From: Clostridiales bacterium
GTDB taxonomy: Bacteria > Bacillota > Clostridia > Lachnospirales > WRAX01
Assembly (NCBI GenBank): GCA_031277155.1
Contig: JAITMW010000072.1
Location: 1 to 9,757, forward strand
DNA length: 9,757 nucleotides
Direction: 5' to 3'
Numbering within the stretch: the stretch's first letter is position 1; each line of letters opens with the position of its first letter. Of this stretch, positions 1-6,649 are shown in pieces. Position numbers and translations under genes: made by a program. A model generated the notes under the pieces. The model was not told where the DNA came from and did no database searches. It was given only the letters and a program-made list of their open reading frames with translations.

Positions 1-828
1 CAGCGCCGATGAAACCGCGCCGCGGGCGGCGGCGGAATAATATAACGCTGTGTCTATGGCGCCGGACAAGGCGCCGCCCACAACAGGCACCGCCGAAACC
101 GCCGTGCGCGTGCCCCTGATGGCGATGGTGTTGATTATGGGCGTGGCGATACGCTGAAAGCCCAGCACGCCTACAAAAATCAGCGCCACGGCTTTAAGGC
201 CAAAGCCAATGCCCTTTTGCATAATTTTGGACAGCTTGTCCAGCAGTTCTTTTTCGGAAAGATAGCTGACCAGGGAGATTGTGGCGGCAAAAATAAGCAC
301 GGGGCCAATCAGCCTGTCGACAAACATCGTGAGGAAGGTGGCGGCAAACAGCAATATGGGGGCAAAGGCCCCGGCTGATGCCAGATAGCCGCCGCCGGCC
401 ACAAGGGCGATGATGACGGGGGTAGAGCCCATCAAAAGCATGATGATGTCGCCCACCATTGACGTCATAATATACAGGGCCACGGAAAATGTGCGGAAAA
501 GCATGGCCACAATGAGGACATAGCATATGTAAAATCCCAGCTTTGAAATGCCGCTGTTTGTAAAGGACGCCGTCATGGCCTTGAAAAAGGCCGAAAGAAT
601 CGCGATTATCAGCATATGGCGCAGCAGATGAAAAAGGGACGAAACCTCTGTGAAAATGCCCGTCAAAATATAGTTGAAGATATTGCCCATGGACAAATCC
701 AGCTCGCCGCGCAGGGCGGCAAGGGCGATGTCCGTAAGGGAGGCGGCCTCGCCGGGAAAGGCGTGGCCGATGATTATGTCAATTTCATCCAGCCCCAAGC
801 CGTAAATTTGTTCGTATAAGGCTTCCAT
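1..828 (-). CDS. spoIIIAE: Stage III sporulation protein SpoIIIAE (partial, C-terminus beyond window)
   Basis: This is a polytopic membrane protein of the SpoIIIA-SpoIIQ channel, placed in the mother-cell membrane that engulfs the forespore. The frame is open for 276 codons from the ATG at 828 to the window edge; B. subtilis SpoIIIAE is about 400 residues, so roughly the last third is missing. Hydrophobic segments lie near residues 66-85, 97-121, 128-150, 154-170, 174-190 and 207-224. The stretch after residue 229, with PIINTIAIRGTRTAVSAVPV and then GGALSGAID, matches the conserved SpoIIIAE core. An in-frame TGA two codons upstream (834-832) fixes the start, and GGTGA at 836-832 is the likely ribosome site. 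The usual N-terminal signal sequence is absent: residues 1-65 are mostly soluble and acidic. It follows spoIIIAD by 20 bases. Family identity comes from both sequence and operon position. Confidence 0.93.
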   Translation of the reverse strand, partial: MEALYEQIYGLGLDEIDIIIGHAFPGEAASLTDIALAALRGELDLSMGNIFNYILTGIFTEVSSLFHLLRHMLIIAILSAFFKAMTASFTNSGISKLGFYICYVLIVAMLFRTFSVALYIMTSMVGDIIMLLMGSTPVIIALVAGGGYLASAGAFAPILLFAATFLTMFVDRLIGPVLIFAATISLVSYLSEKELLDKLSKIMQKGIGFGLKAVALIFVGVLGFQRIATPIINTIAIRGTRTAVSAVPVVGGALSGAIDTALYYSAAARGAVSSAL

Positions 829-848
829 ATTTCACCATCTTTCGTAAA

Positions 849-1247
849 TTAAGGAATAATCGACACCACCTGCTCTACCAGCGAAATAATTACAGGGGCC
901 GAAACGCCCATAATCAGCACCTTGCCCGCAAGCTCCACCTTGCCCGCAATTGCCCCTTCGCCCGCGTCCTGGCAAATTTGCGAGCCAAACTCCGCGATAT
1001 AGGCAATGCCGATGATTTTTACAACGACCAATATATATTCCTGCCCCTGGGACAAATATGTTGTGATGATGTCCACAAGGGCCACCAGCCCCGCCAGCTG
1101 CGGCACGATAAGCAAAAAAATCAGCAGCGCCACAGCCAGGCTGATTAATATGGCGAAAAGCGGCGTATCCCGCTTTAGCGTCATGGCCAACACCATGCCT
1201 ATTATGCCGATGGCCGCAATTTGGAAGATGTCCGCGCCAAGGCCCAT
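849..1247 (-). CDS. spoIIIAD: Stage III sporulation protein SpoIIIAD
   Basis: A 132-residue integral membrane protein of the SpoIIIA complex; the B. subtilis protein has 133. Hydrophobic segments lie at about residues 6-24, 29-49, 52-66, 70-86 and 109-130. The conserved family stretch KIIGIAYIAEFGSQICQDAG (77-96), followed by EGAIAGKVELAGK, is the clearest signature. I chose the ATG at 1247 because a full AGGAGGTG ribosome site sits five bases ahead of it and the protein then begins MGLGADIFQIAA, as expected for the family. A longer reading from 1319 would add 24 arginine-rich residues encoded in another frame over the end of spoIIIAC, and is rejected. The stop is 20 bases before spoIIIAE. 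Confidence 0.95.
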   Translation of the reverse strand: MGLGADIFQIAAIGIIGMVLAMTLKRDTPLFAILISLAVALLIFLLIVPQLAGLVALVDIITTYLSQGQEYILVVVKIIGIAYIAEFGSQICQDAGEGAIAGKVELAGKVLIMGVSAPVIISLVEQVVSIIP

Positions 1248-1252
1248 GCCGC

Positions 1253-1260
1253 CACCTCCT
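1253..1260 (-). promoter_or_regulatory. Shine-Dalgarno site that decides the spoIIIAD start
   Basis: The minus strand reads AGGAGGTG, a near-perfect match to the 16S rRNA 3' end, followed by GCGGC and the ATG at 1247. Its first bases overlap the TAG stop of spoIIIAC (1261-1259), so ribosomes ending on spoIIIAC would sit on the spoIIIAD entry site. This suggests translational coupling of the two small membrane proteins. Confidence 0.8.
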
Positions 1261-1453
1261 ATAGCTGAAACAGATTCTGCACGGCGCCGAAAAAGTCGCT
1301 GATATAGCCGATTATCCAAAACAGCACCACAATCAGCCCGGCCAGGGTGGTGATTGTGGCCTGGTCGTCCCTGCCGGCGCCTTTAAGCACCTGATTTAGC
1401 ACCGCCACCAAAATGCCCACGGCCGCAATTTGAAACACCACAGTAATATCCAT
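1259..1453 (-). CDS. spoIIIAC: Stage III sporulation protein SpoIIIAC
   Basis: A 64-residue protein with two membrane helices (about residues 4-24 and 35-58) joined by a short charged loop, KGAGRDDQAT (24-33). B. subtilis SpoIIIAC has 68 residues and the same layout, and the sequences ILVAVLNQVLK and TLAGLIVVLFW are typical of the clostridial family. It is a membrane component of the SpoIIIA channel. The ATG at 1453 is preceded by AGGAGG with a seven-base spacer. It sits 18 bases after the stop of spoIIIAB, and its own stop overlaps the spoIIIAD ribosome site. Confidence 0.95.
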   Translation of the reverse strand: MDITVVFQIAAVGILVAVLNQVLKGAGRDDQATITTLAGLIVVLFWIIGYISDFFGAVQNLFQL

Positions 1454-1471
1454 AATTTTCCTCCTGTGTAA

Positions 1472-1987
1472 TTATAACAAAACCACCGTTATCAATGCGC
1501 CGCCCAGCAGGCCCAATCGCCTGTACATTTTGCCGTCCTTCGCATTTTGGACCGTCAGATGCGGTAAAATATCGTCAATGGCCGCAACGGCCATGTCAAT
1601 TGCCTTAATTTGGACTGCGCTGTCGATGCTGCCCAGCGCGCTGCCAAGACCACCCATGGCCTGAATATCCTCACGGGAAAAATGATTGTCCTCCAGCCCC
1701 GCCAGACCCGCTTCCCAGGCTTCGGCCAGCCCCATCTCCTTATCCGCCAGTTTGCGGGACAGCTCCTGATAAAAGTCCGCAAAATCGCCCTCCGCCCTTT
1801 GGGCGATATTCGCAAAGGCCTGGGGCAGAGGATATGCCGCGAATTCTATCTCGGATTTCAGCATCACCAGCGTCTGCCTAAATTCCGCCAGCCGCCTTGC
1901 GCGCAGGGTGCCCCGGTGGCTCATGTAAAGGCCCAGCAGGGCGCAAGCCGCGCAAACCAATATGCCGCCCAAAATCCTAATTATCAT
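1472..1987 (-). CDS. spoIIIAB: Stage III sporulation protein SpoIIIAB
   Basis: A 171-residue protein, the same length as B. subtilis SpoIIIAB. It has one N-terminal membrane helix (residues 3-22), a long helical soluble part of type II-secretion GspF-like character (about 28-150), and a second hydrophobic stretch at the C-terminus (157-171). The motif RRLAEFRQTLVMLKSEIEFA (31-50) is characteristic, as are the residues YRRLGLLGGAL near the end. In the family it is thought to form the membrane platform that contacts the SpoIIIAA ATPase. The ATG at 1987 is preceded by GGAGGTGAT at a good distance. Its start overlaps the end of spoIIIAA by 11 bases, a sign of coupled translation. Confidence 0.95.
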   Translation of the reverse strand: MIIRILGGILVCAACALLGLYMSHRGTLRARRLAEFRQTLVMLKSEIEFAAYPLPQAFANIAQRAEGDFADFYQELSRKLADKEMGLAEAWEAGLAGLEDNHFSREDIQAMGGLGSALGSIDSAVQIKAIDMAVAAIDDILPHLTVQNAKDGKMYRRLGLLGGALITVVLL

Positions 1988-2921
1988 GGCGCATCACCTC
2001 CAAGTTTTCGTCATAGACGCCGCAAATGCTGCCCGGCGCGGGCTTGTCCGTCAAAAAAACATATCTCTCAAAGATTTTGTTTTCAATCAGCGGCGCAAGG
2101 GCGGGCCGCCGCCGCAAATCCGCAATGCTGCGGCCATGCAGGGTGCATATTACCGCCACGCCGCATCCCGCCATATTTTCTATTGCCTCCGCATCCTTTG
2201 AGCCGCCGATTTCGTCCACGGCAATCACTTGCGGCGAAAGCGCGCGCAACGCCAGCATCATCCCCGCCGCCTTGGGTGCGGCGTCCAGCACATCAGTGCG
2301 CGGGCCCAGGTCGTTTTGCGCCGCGCCCAGGTGGCATCCGCCAATTTCGCTGCGTTCGTCCACCACGGCGATGTTGTGGCCCGCAAGGGACAGCCGCCGC
2401 ACCACATCCCGCAGCAAGGTTGTTTTGCCGCAGCCCGGCGGCGACACAATTATGGTATTGCGCACAAAATCCCCTGCTATCATGGGAAAAACCGCGTCTG
2501 CCGCGCCCAAAACCTGCCGCGCTATCCTAATTGAAAGGCCGCTGATATGCTTGATGGTCTTTATGCGGCCGTCCTCTACCGTCACGCGGCCCGACAGGCC
2601 AATGCGATGGCCGCCGGCAATGGTGATATGGCCGTTTTTTATCTCGGCGTCATAGGCATATAGCGAATGATTGCACAGCTTTGACAGCATGGCGGCAATA
2701 TGCCCCGCCTCGGGCCTGAAAGCCCCTTCGGGCCGCCGATGCCTGTCCCCTTTTGCACCAAGAAAAAATTCCCCCGCATCCCCCGTCACGGCCAGGGGCA
2801 GGCCCTGCCTTACGCGAACCTCCCGGGCGCGCTCTAAAACAGCGGCATCGCAGCGCAAAAAGACGTCGCGCAGCTCGTCCGCTGTGTTTTCGATTAAAAT
2901 GGCTTTGACACTATTGTTCAT
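1977..2921 (-). CDS. spoIIIAA: Stage III sporulation protein SpoIIIAA, ATPase
   Basis: This is the cytoplasmic AAA-type/secretion-like ATPase thought to energise the SpoIIIA channel. With the start used here it has 314 residues; B. subtilis SpoIIIAA has 307. A Walker A loop SPPGCGKTT is at residues 160-168, DERSEI at 188-193, a Walker B motif VIAVDEIG at 232-239, and a sensor-like TLHG at 260-263. The N-terminal part (1-150) holds the family domain with EVRVRQGLPL and GGHRIGLSGR. Two in-frame ATGs lie close together, at 2930 and 2921. I prefer 2921 because AAGGA (2935-2931) is about nine bases from it but directly abuts the ATG at 2930. It is the first gene of the operon and overlaps spoIIIAB by 11 bases. 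Confidence 0.95.
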   Translation of the reverse strand: MNNSVKAILIENTADELRDVFLRCDAAVLERAREVRVRQGLPLAVTGDAGEFFLGAKGDRHRRPEGAFRPEAGHIAAMLSKLCNHSLYAYDAEIKNGHITIAGGHRIGLSGRVTVEDGRIKTIKHISGLSIRIARQVLGAADAVFPMIAGDFVRNTIIVSPPGCGKTTLLRDVVRRLSLAGHNIAVVDERSEIGGCHLGAAQNDLGPRTDVLDAAPKAAGMMLALRALSPQVIAVDEIGGSKDAEAIENMAGCGVAVICTLHGRSIADLRRRPALAPLIENKIFERYVFLTDKPAPGSICGVYDENLEVMRHDN

Positions 2922-2942
2922 GCCCCTCATCCTTTGCTTGTC

Positions 2943-3073
2943 GGACTTCCACGGGAACCTTGTTGAGCCAATTTCTTGGCGTGCTAGGCGGCAGACACTT
3001 TGCCCCGGTTTTGGGCAAAGTGTCGAGAGCCGTGCGCCAAAAGAAATTGTGCGAAACAGTTTCCGTGGAGTCC
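2943..3073. repeat. 131-base imperfect inverted repeat (long hairpin) between divergent genes
   Basis: The two arms (2943-3005 and 3013-3073) pair across a seven-base centre, CGGTTTT. The inner stem is perfect for 12 bases: GACACTTTGCCC at 2994-3005 against GGGCAAAGTGTC at 3013-3024. A middle block pairs CAATTTCTT then GGCG with CGCC, AA, AAGAAATTG. The outer ends pair GGACT, CCACGG and AAC with matching segments ending in AGTCC, with one extra T and one G/T mismatch. There is no T-run after either arm, so it is not a standard terminator. It has no convincing coding frame. It may be a miniature palindromic mobile element or intergenic repeat, or a structured leader of the spoIIIA mRNA. The sequence shows the pairing; the role is unknown. 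Confidence 0.85.
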
Positions 3074-3086
3074 TAATACTTTGTAC

Positions 3087-3116
3087 AACCTATGAAGCCT
3101 TTTGGAAAAATATTAC
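3087..3116 (-). promoter_or_regulatory. Candidate sigma-E promoter of the spoIIIA operon
   Basis: On the minus strand GTAATATT (3116-3109) is followed after 14 bases by CATAGGTT (3094-3087). In B. subtilis sigma-E promoters have ATA or ATATT at -35 and CATACAnT at -10 with this spacing, and spoIIIA is a known sigma-E operon there. The -35 fits well; the -10 matches six of eight positions. Transcription would begin near 3077-3081, about 155-160 bases before spoIIIAA and directly ahead of the inverted repeat. This is a pattern match only. Confidence 0.45.
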
Positions 3117-3140
3117 TATATTTCAAATTTGTTTCCGGCG

Positions 3141-3169
3141 TTGTTTTTTGCTGAAAATTCTGTTATAAT
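3141..3169 (+). promoter_or_regulatory. Housekeeping (sigma-A type) promoter with extended -10
   Basis: TTGTTT (3141-3146) and a perfect TATAAT (3164-3169) are separated by 17 bases, and TG at 3161-3162 one base before the -10 makes it an extended -10 promoter. The likely start near 3176 gives a short leader of about 25 bases. AAGGAGG (3186-3192) then precedes the ATG at 3201 by eight bases. This should drive the plus-strand envelope genes, and it is divergent from the candidate sporulation promoter. Confidence 0.75.
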
Positions 3170-3200
3170 GTTATGATATATTTTTAAGGAGGACGTATTA

Positions 3201-3719
3201 ATGAGGAGGAAGATATATATTGCAGGCCTGGCCCTGTCTTTTTTGGCCGGAAGTTTGCTGGTCGGAGGCAATTGGATAAGCGCAAACCCCGGCGGCGAGG
3301 AGGACCCGCTGGCTGCCGTCAGCTATGTGGATATGCGCATTGAGGAACTGAAACAGCTTATCAACGCGCAAAGTGCCGACCGCCAGGTTAATACCGAGGC
3401 CGTTGTAAATGAGGTGCTGGCTGATATTGCGGGCTTTTTCGGCGGCAATATGGCGTTTGTGCCTGTGCATGTCTATGCCGGGCAAACCATTTTGGGGGGC
3501 GAAGGTGTGGAAATTATAAGGCGCAGCGGCGGCGCTCTGGCCCATGTTCCCGGCCCGGACGGCCTTGTAAATGCCAGCGCGGGGCTTGATTTGGACCATG
3601 GCCACCCCATCACCGCCAATCACTTGATAATAATTCCCCGTGAAGACGGGCGCGGCATACGGGCCACACAAGACTCTTGGTTTATAATTCGCGGCGATTT
3701 TACGATAGTGACGCAATGA
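3201..3719 (+). CDS. Small secreted protein of unknown function, operon head
   Basis: I do not recognise a named family. The 172-residue protein has a clear signal peptide: MRRK, a hydrophobic core at about residues 5-23, and likely cleavage after ISA (residue 28). Residues 40-58 look helical (SYVDMRIEELKQLINAQ) and could be a short coiled coil. The C-terminal part (about 90-172) looks like a compact beta-rich domain. It contains GQTILGGEGVEIIRRSGGAL (94-113), then GLDLDHGHPITANHLIIIPR (128-147) and DGRGI. This pattern resembles a domain I have seen in other uncharacterised exported Firmicutes proteins, but I cannot name it. There are no cysteines, no lipobox and no sorting signal. The start is set by AAGGAGG eight bases upstream. 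The next gene begins 29 bases downstream with no terminator between, so both are probably co-transcribed. A structural or glycan-binding role outside the cell is a guess. Confidence 0.85.
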   Translation: MRRKIYIAGLALSFLAGSLLVGGNWISANPGGEEDPLAAVSYVDMRIEELKQLINAQSADRQVNTEAVVNEVLADIAGFFGGNMAFVPVHVYAGQTILGGEGVEIIRRSGGALAHVPGPDGLVNASAGLDLDHGHPITANHLIIIPREDGRGIRATQDSWFIIRGDFTIVTQ

Positions 3720-3748
3720 CTTTAACCTAACTGAAAGGCAGGAGAAAA

Positions 3749-6649
3749 ATGAAAAAAGGATTTTTTAAGGGCGTCTTTGCCGCCATTTTGGCCGCCGGAT
3801 TTGCCCTTTCACCCATACATATAACCGAATTGCAAGCAATGCCCCAAGTGTTTAGTGAAACGCGGAGAACCCACCCCATCACGCGCAATACATATTTGCA
3901 TCGTGTGACGCGCTTTACCAACGCGGGGCTGATTGACATTTCCGTGCTGGAAATGCCCCTGGACGACCCCAATTTGACGGTGTCGGCCTTTAATTCCAAT
4001 GTGGAATTTGGCCTTAAACAGACCACAACCACCATTTTGCGCGACAATAACGCCATTGCCGGCGTAAATGGGGACTTTTTCGGCCTGGCGGGCAGACATT
4101 CCGTGCCGCTGGGGCTGGAGATGATAGGCGGCGAAATGTCGGCCCAGGGTGGGGCAAATCGCTATGGCGATGATTCTGCGTCGTTTTTGCTCAACGAGGC
4201 CGGGGCGCTGATTGACTATGTGCGGCCCTATGTGGGCCTGCGCCTTGACGGCGAAAATGTCTTTTATGTGGGACTTGTCAATATGGTCACGAATTTAAAT
4301 TGGCCGTCCTTTCTTACCCATGGCTATGTCACATCCACAGCCAGCCTGGACGCCCGTCTGGGGCGCACATACAAGCTGGTGGTGGAGGACGGCCGCGTGA
4401 TAGGCATGACGCATTATACCGTGGATGTGCCGGAAAATGGCTTTGTGGTCATTATGAATCCCGACACATTCTATGAAAACGAGCATTTGTTTTATTGGGG
4501 GCAGCAGGCCGAGATGATTGTGACGGCCAATGTTAATCTTGATGTGATTGAAACCGCAATCTCCGGCACAAGCCGCATATTGTCCGGCGGCCAAATTACG
4601 CCCGCGGCAAGCGCCGCCCGCGGCAGAGACCCCCGCACCCTGCTTGGCATCAATGAAGAGGGCAGCCGTTTGATTTTAATGACGGTTGACGGGCGCAATC
4701 ATTCCATAGGCGCGACTTTGGCCGAGGCCGCCACGTATATGCGCCAATTTGGCGCGCACCATGCCATAAACTTGGATGGGGGCGGCTCTACCACCATGGC
4801 GGCCACCATGCCCGGCGGCTCGCTTTCTGTGGTAAACACACCCTCCGGGGGCGGCCAGCGCGCTGTTATCAACACCATAGGCATAACCAACAATACAACC
4901 ATGGGGCCCGTCACTTCCCTTAACATAACGGCCCCCACGGTTGTTGCGCCGCCGCCCACACCTACGCCGCCGCCCGCACCGGAGGCCACGCCGGCCCCAA
5001 CGCCGGCCCCAACGCCGCCGCCTTTTGGGCCGATAACATCCCTGAATATCAACGCGCCGCAAAATATACCGGTGGGCATAGTAACGCCCCTGTATGTTTT
5101 TGGCTATGACGAATATCTCAACCGCAGGCAGGTTTCTATGGACGGGCTGGACACGGCCGCGTCCAATGCCACCATGGTTGAAGGCGGCATAATTCCCGAT
5201 GGCGTGGGCAATGTGATTGTGCAGGCCAGCGACGGGCAAAATCACACATTCATGAATTTTAACGCCGTGCATGTTGTGGAAATAATACCATCCGTGCGTG
5301 AAATTACGGGAACTGTCGGAATAAACTTCCGCGGCGTTGACAATATGGGACATTCCGTATACTTAAATCCCGCCCATCTTACCTACGAGGTATCGCCAAC
5401 GGGCATAGGCCGTCTGGAAAACGGCCATTTCACAGCGACGGGCGAGGGTTTTGGCTGGGCGCGGGCATCGGCGCCCGGCATGGCAGATGTGTATATTCCA
5501 ATCAATATATATCGCCCCGCGCGGCAAATTGATGTGATGGACGGCGGGCAGGTTGCTTTCACCGCAAATCCCGGCGTTACGGGGCGGGCGTATTTTTCCG
5601 ACCAACAGGCGAATGTGGGGGGATATTCCCTGCGCGTTGAATATAATTTTGAGCAGGGCGACCGCAACCAGCACGCAAATGTGGCGCTGTCGGTCAGCCC
5701 CATGGTCAACGCCATCACATATCGCGTCGCGGTGTATGGAAATTACAGCGGCCACAGGCTGACGGGTAATATTTTGGATGCTTCCGGCAATAATCATACC
5801 ATAGAATTTGCGCGCAATATTGATTTTTCGGGCTGGCGCGACCTGACGGCCCGTGTGCCCGCCCACGCGGCCCAACCCATGAGGCTGACGGATTTTCGCA
5901 TAGAATCCACCTTTGAGGATGACGCCGTGGAATATGAGCTGTTTATCGACAATTTGCGCGTGCATGAGCGGCTGGACAGCGAGCCTGCCACGGTGCCCTC
6001 GGGCTCGGTGGCCAGAGACCCGCTGCGCCCGCAGTTTTTGGGCGATGCCACGGGGGCGCAATATGACCTGACATTTATGGGGCCCATGACCTTCAGCGGC
6101 GCCCAAGCCCCCGATGATTTGGAATTTTTCCGCAATATGGCCATTTCGGCCCTGGCGCGGGCATCCCGCGGGGCGTTTTACGGCGGCGCGGGGGATATTT
6201 CCGCCAGGACAAACATACCCACGGTGTCCCTTTCCGACAGCTTTTCGTCGCTGGTGATTCATGACATCAATTTAATGCAGATATCTTCGCCCACCGGGGC
6301 CAGCAATGTAAATTCTTTCCAGTGGAGCCGCCTGAATGACGCGCTCTCGGCCACGACAATGGAAAATATTGTCATACATACGAATGTGTCGCCGCTGGCT
6401 TTTGGCAATGCGCACGAATTTGCGCTTTTCCATGATATGCTGGTGGGGCAGGTGCTTTTGGGGCGCAATGTGTTTGTGGTCTCAAACGGCGGTTCCAGGA
6501 CGGTGGTAGAATTGCGCGACGGTGTGCGATATATCAACCTTCCGGCCATGTTCATCGGCACCGAAATAAACACGGACTTTTCCATTTTGCGCCTGCGTTT
6601 TGGGGCGGACGGCAGTATGCAATATGGTCTTGAGAGGATATTTAATTGA
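3749..6649 (+). CDS. Secreted multidomain phosphodiester glycosidase (NAGPA family)
   Basis: The 966-residue exported protein starts with a signal peptide (cleavage likely after LQA, residue 30). Residues about 95-380 form a phosphodiester glycosidase domain of the type found in the human uncovering enzyme NAGPA: GVNGDFF (105-111), RTLLGINEEGSRLILMTVDG (296-315) and NLDGGGSTTM (341-350). Such enzymes remove a sugar from a phosphodiester; the bacterial substrate here is unknown but could be a wall or capsule glycan. A linker of Pro, Thr and Ala follows (400-425). Then come beta-rich, Ig-like parts (430-590) and a carbohydrate-binding-like beta-sandwich ending in FIDNLRVHE (about 595-740). The last part (790-966) resembles a calcineurin-like phosphoesterase that has lost its metal ligands. 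GGAG lies four bases before the ATG. The stop overlaps the next gene's ATG by one base. Domain 1 is firm; later domain calls are inference. Confidence 0.9.
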   Translation: MKKGFFKGVFAAILAAGFALSPIHITELQAMPQVFSETRRTHPITRNTYLHRVTRFTNAGLIDISVLEMPLDDPNLTVSAFNSNVEFGLKQTTTTILRDNNAIAGVNGDFFGLAGRHSVPLGLEMIGGEMSAQGGANRYGDDSASFLLNEAGALIDYVRPYVGLRLDGENVFYVGLVNMVTNLNWPSFLTHGYVTSTASLDARLGRTYKLVVEDGRVIGMTHYTVDVPENGFVVIMNPDTFYENEHLFYWGQQAEMIVTANVNLDVIETAISGTSRILSGGQITPAASAARGRDPRTLLGINEEGSRLILMTVDGRNHSIGATLAEAATYMRQFGAHHAINLDGGGSTTMAATMPGGSLSVVNTPSGGGQRAVINTIGITNNTTMGPVTSLNITAPTVVAPPPTPTPPPAPEATPAPTPAPTPPPFGPITSLNINAPQNIPVGIVTPLYVFGYDEYLNRRQVSMDGLDTAASNATMVEGGIIPDGVGNVIVQASDGQNHTFMNFNAVHVVEIIPSVREITGTVGINFRGVDNMGHSVYLNPAHLTYEVSPTGIGRLENGHFTATGEGFGWARASAPGMADVYIPINIYRPARQIDVMDGGQVAFTANPGVTGRAYFSDQQANVGGYSLRVEYNFEQGDRNQHANVALSVSPMVNAITYRVAVYGNYSGHRLTGNILDASGNNHTIEFARNIDFSGWRDLTARVPAHAAQPMRLTDFRIESTFEDDAVEYELFIDNLRVHERLDSEPATVPSGSVARDPLRPQFLGDATGAQYDLTFMGPMTFSGAQAPDDLEFFRNMAISALARASRGAFYGGAGDISARTNIPTVSLSDSFSSLVIHDINLMQISSPTGASNVNSFQWSRLNDALSATTMENIVIHTNVSPLAFGNAHEFALFHDMLVGQVLLGRNVFVVSNGGSRTVVELRDGVRYINLPAMFIGTEINTDFSILRLRFGADGSMQYGLERIFN
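4991..5014 (+). repeat. Two tandem 12-base units in the proline-rich linker
   Basis: The unit CCGGCCCCAACG occurs twice in direct succession and continues into CCGCCG. It encodes the alternating Pro, Ala and Thr of the linker in the glycosidase (around residues 415-425). In-frame units of this kind can change linker length by slippage without breaking the frame. Confidence 0.7.

Noticed and set aside
194..819. Open frames of 110 codons (minus, 194-526) and 67 codons (plus, 616-819)
   Set aside because: Both lie inside spoIIIAE in other frames and have Cys/His/Arg-rich or featureless sequence.
1248..1319. Longer spoIIIAD start at 1319
   Set aside because: The added 24 residues are read from a shifted frame of spoIIIAC, are Arg-rich and unlike the family, and the strong AGGAGGTG site lies just before the ATG at 1247.
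1610..2530. Plus-strand open frame of 306 codons across spoIIIAB and spoIIIAA
   Set aside because: It is Pro/Arg/Ala/His-rich, lies antisense to two clear genes, and has no recognisable motif. It is a by-product of GC-rich codon use.
2994..3024. Inner hairpin as a Rho-independent terminator
   Set aside because: The stem is strong, but no T-run follows on either strand, and no gene ends nearby on either side.
2932..3083. CTTTG on both sides of the inverted repeat as a target-site duplication
   Set aside because: CTTTG occurs at 2932-2936 and 3079-3083, but these copies are six and five bases away from the hairpin ends, and a five-base match is likely by chance.
4676..6262. Minus-strand open frames (225 and 299 codons) opposite the glycosidase
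   Set aside because: Their low-complexity composition (runs of Gly, Arg, His) and position antisense to a well-supported domain protein make them non-coding shadows.
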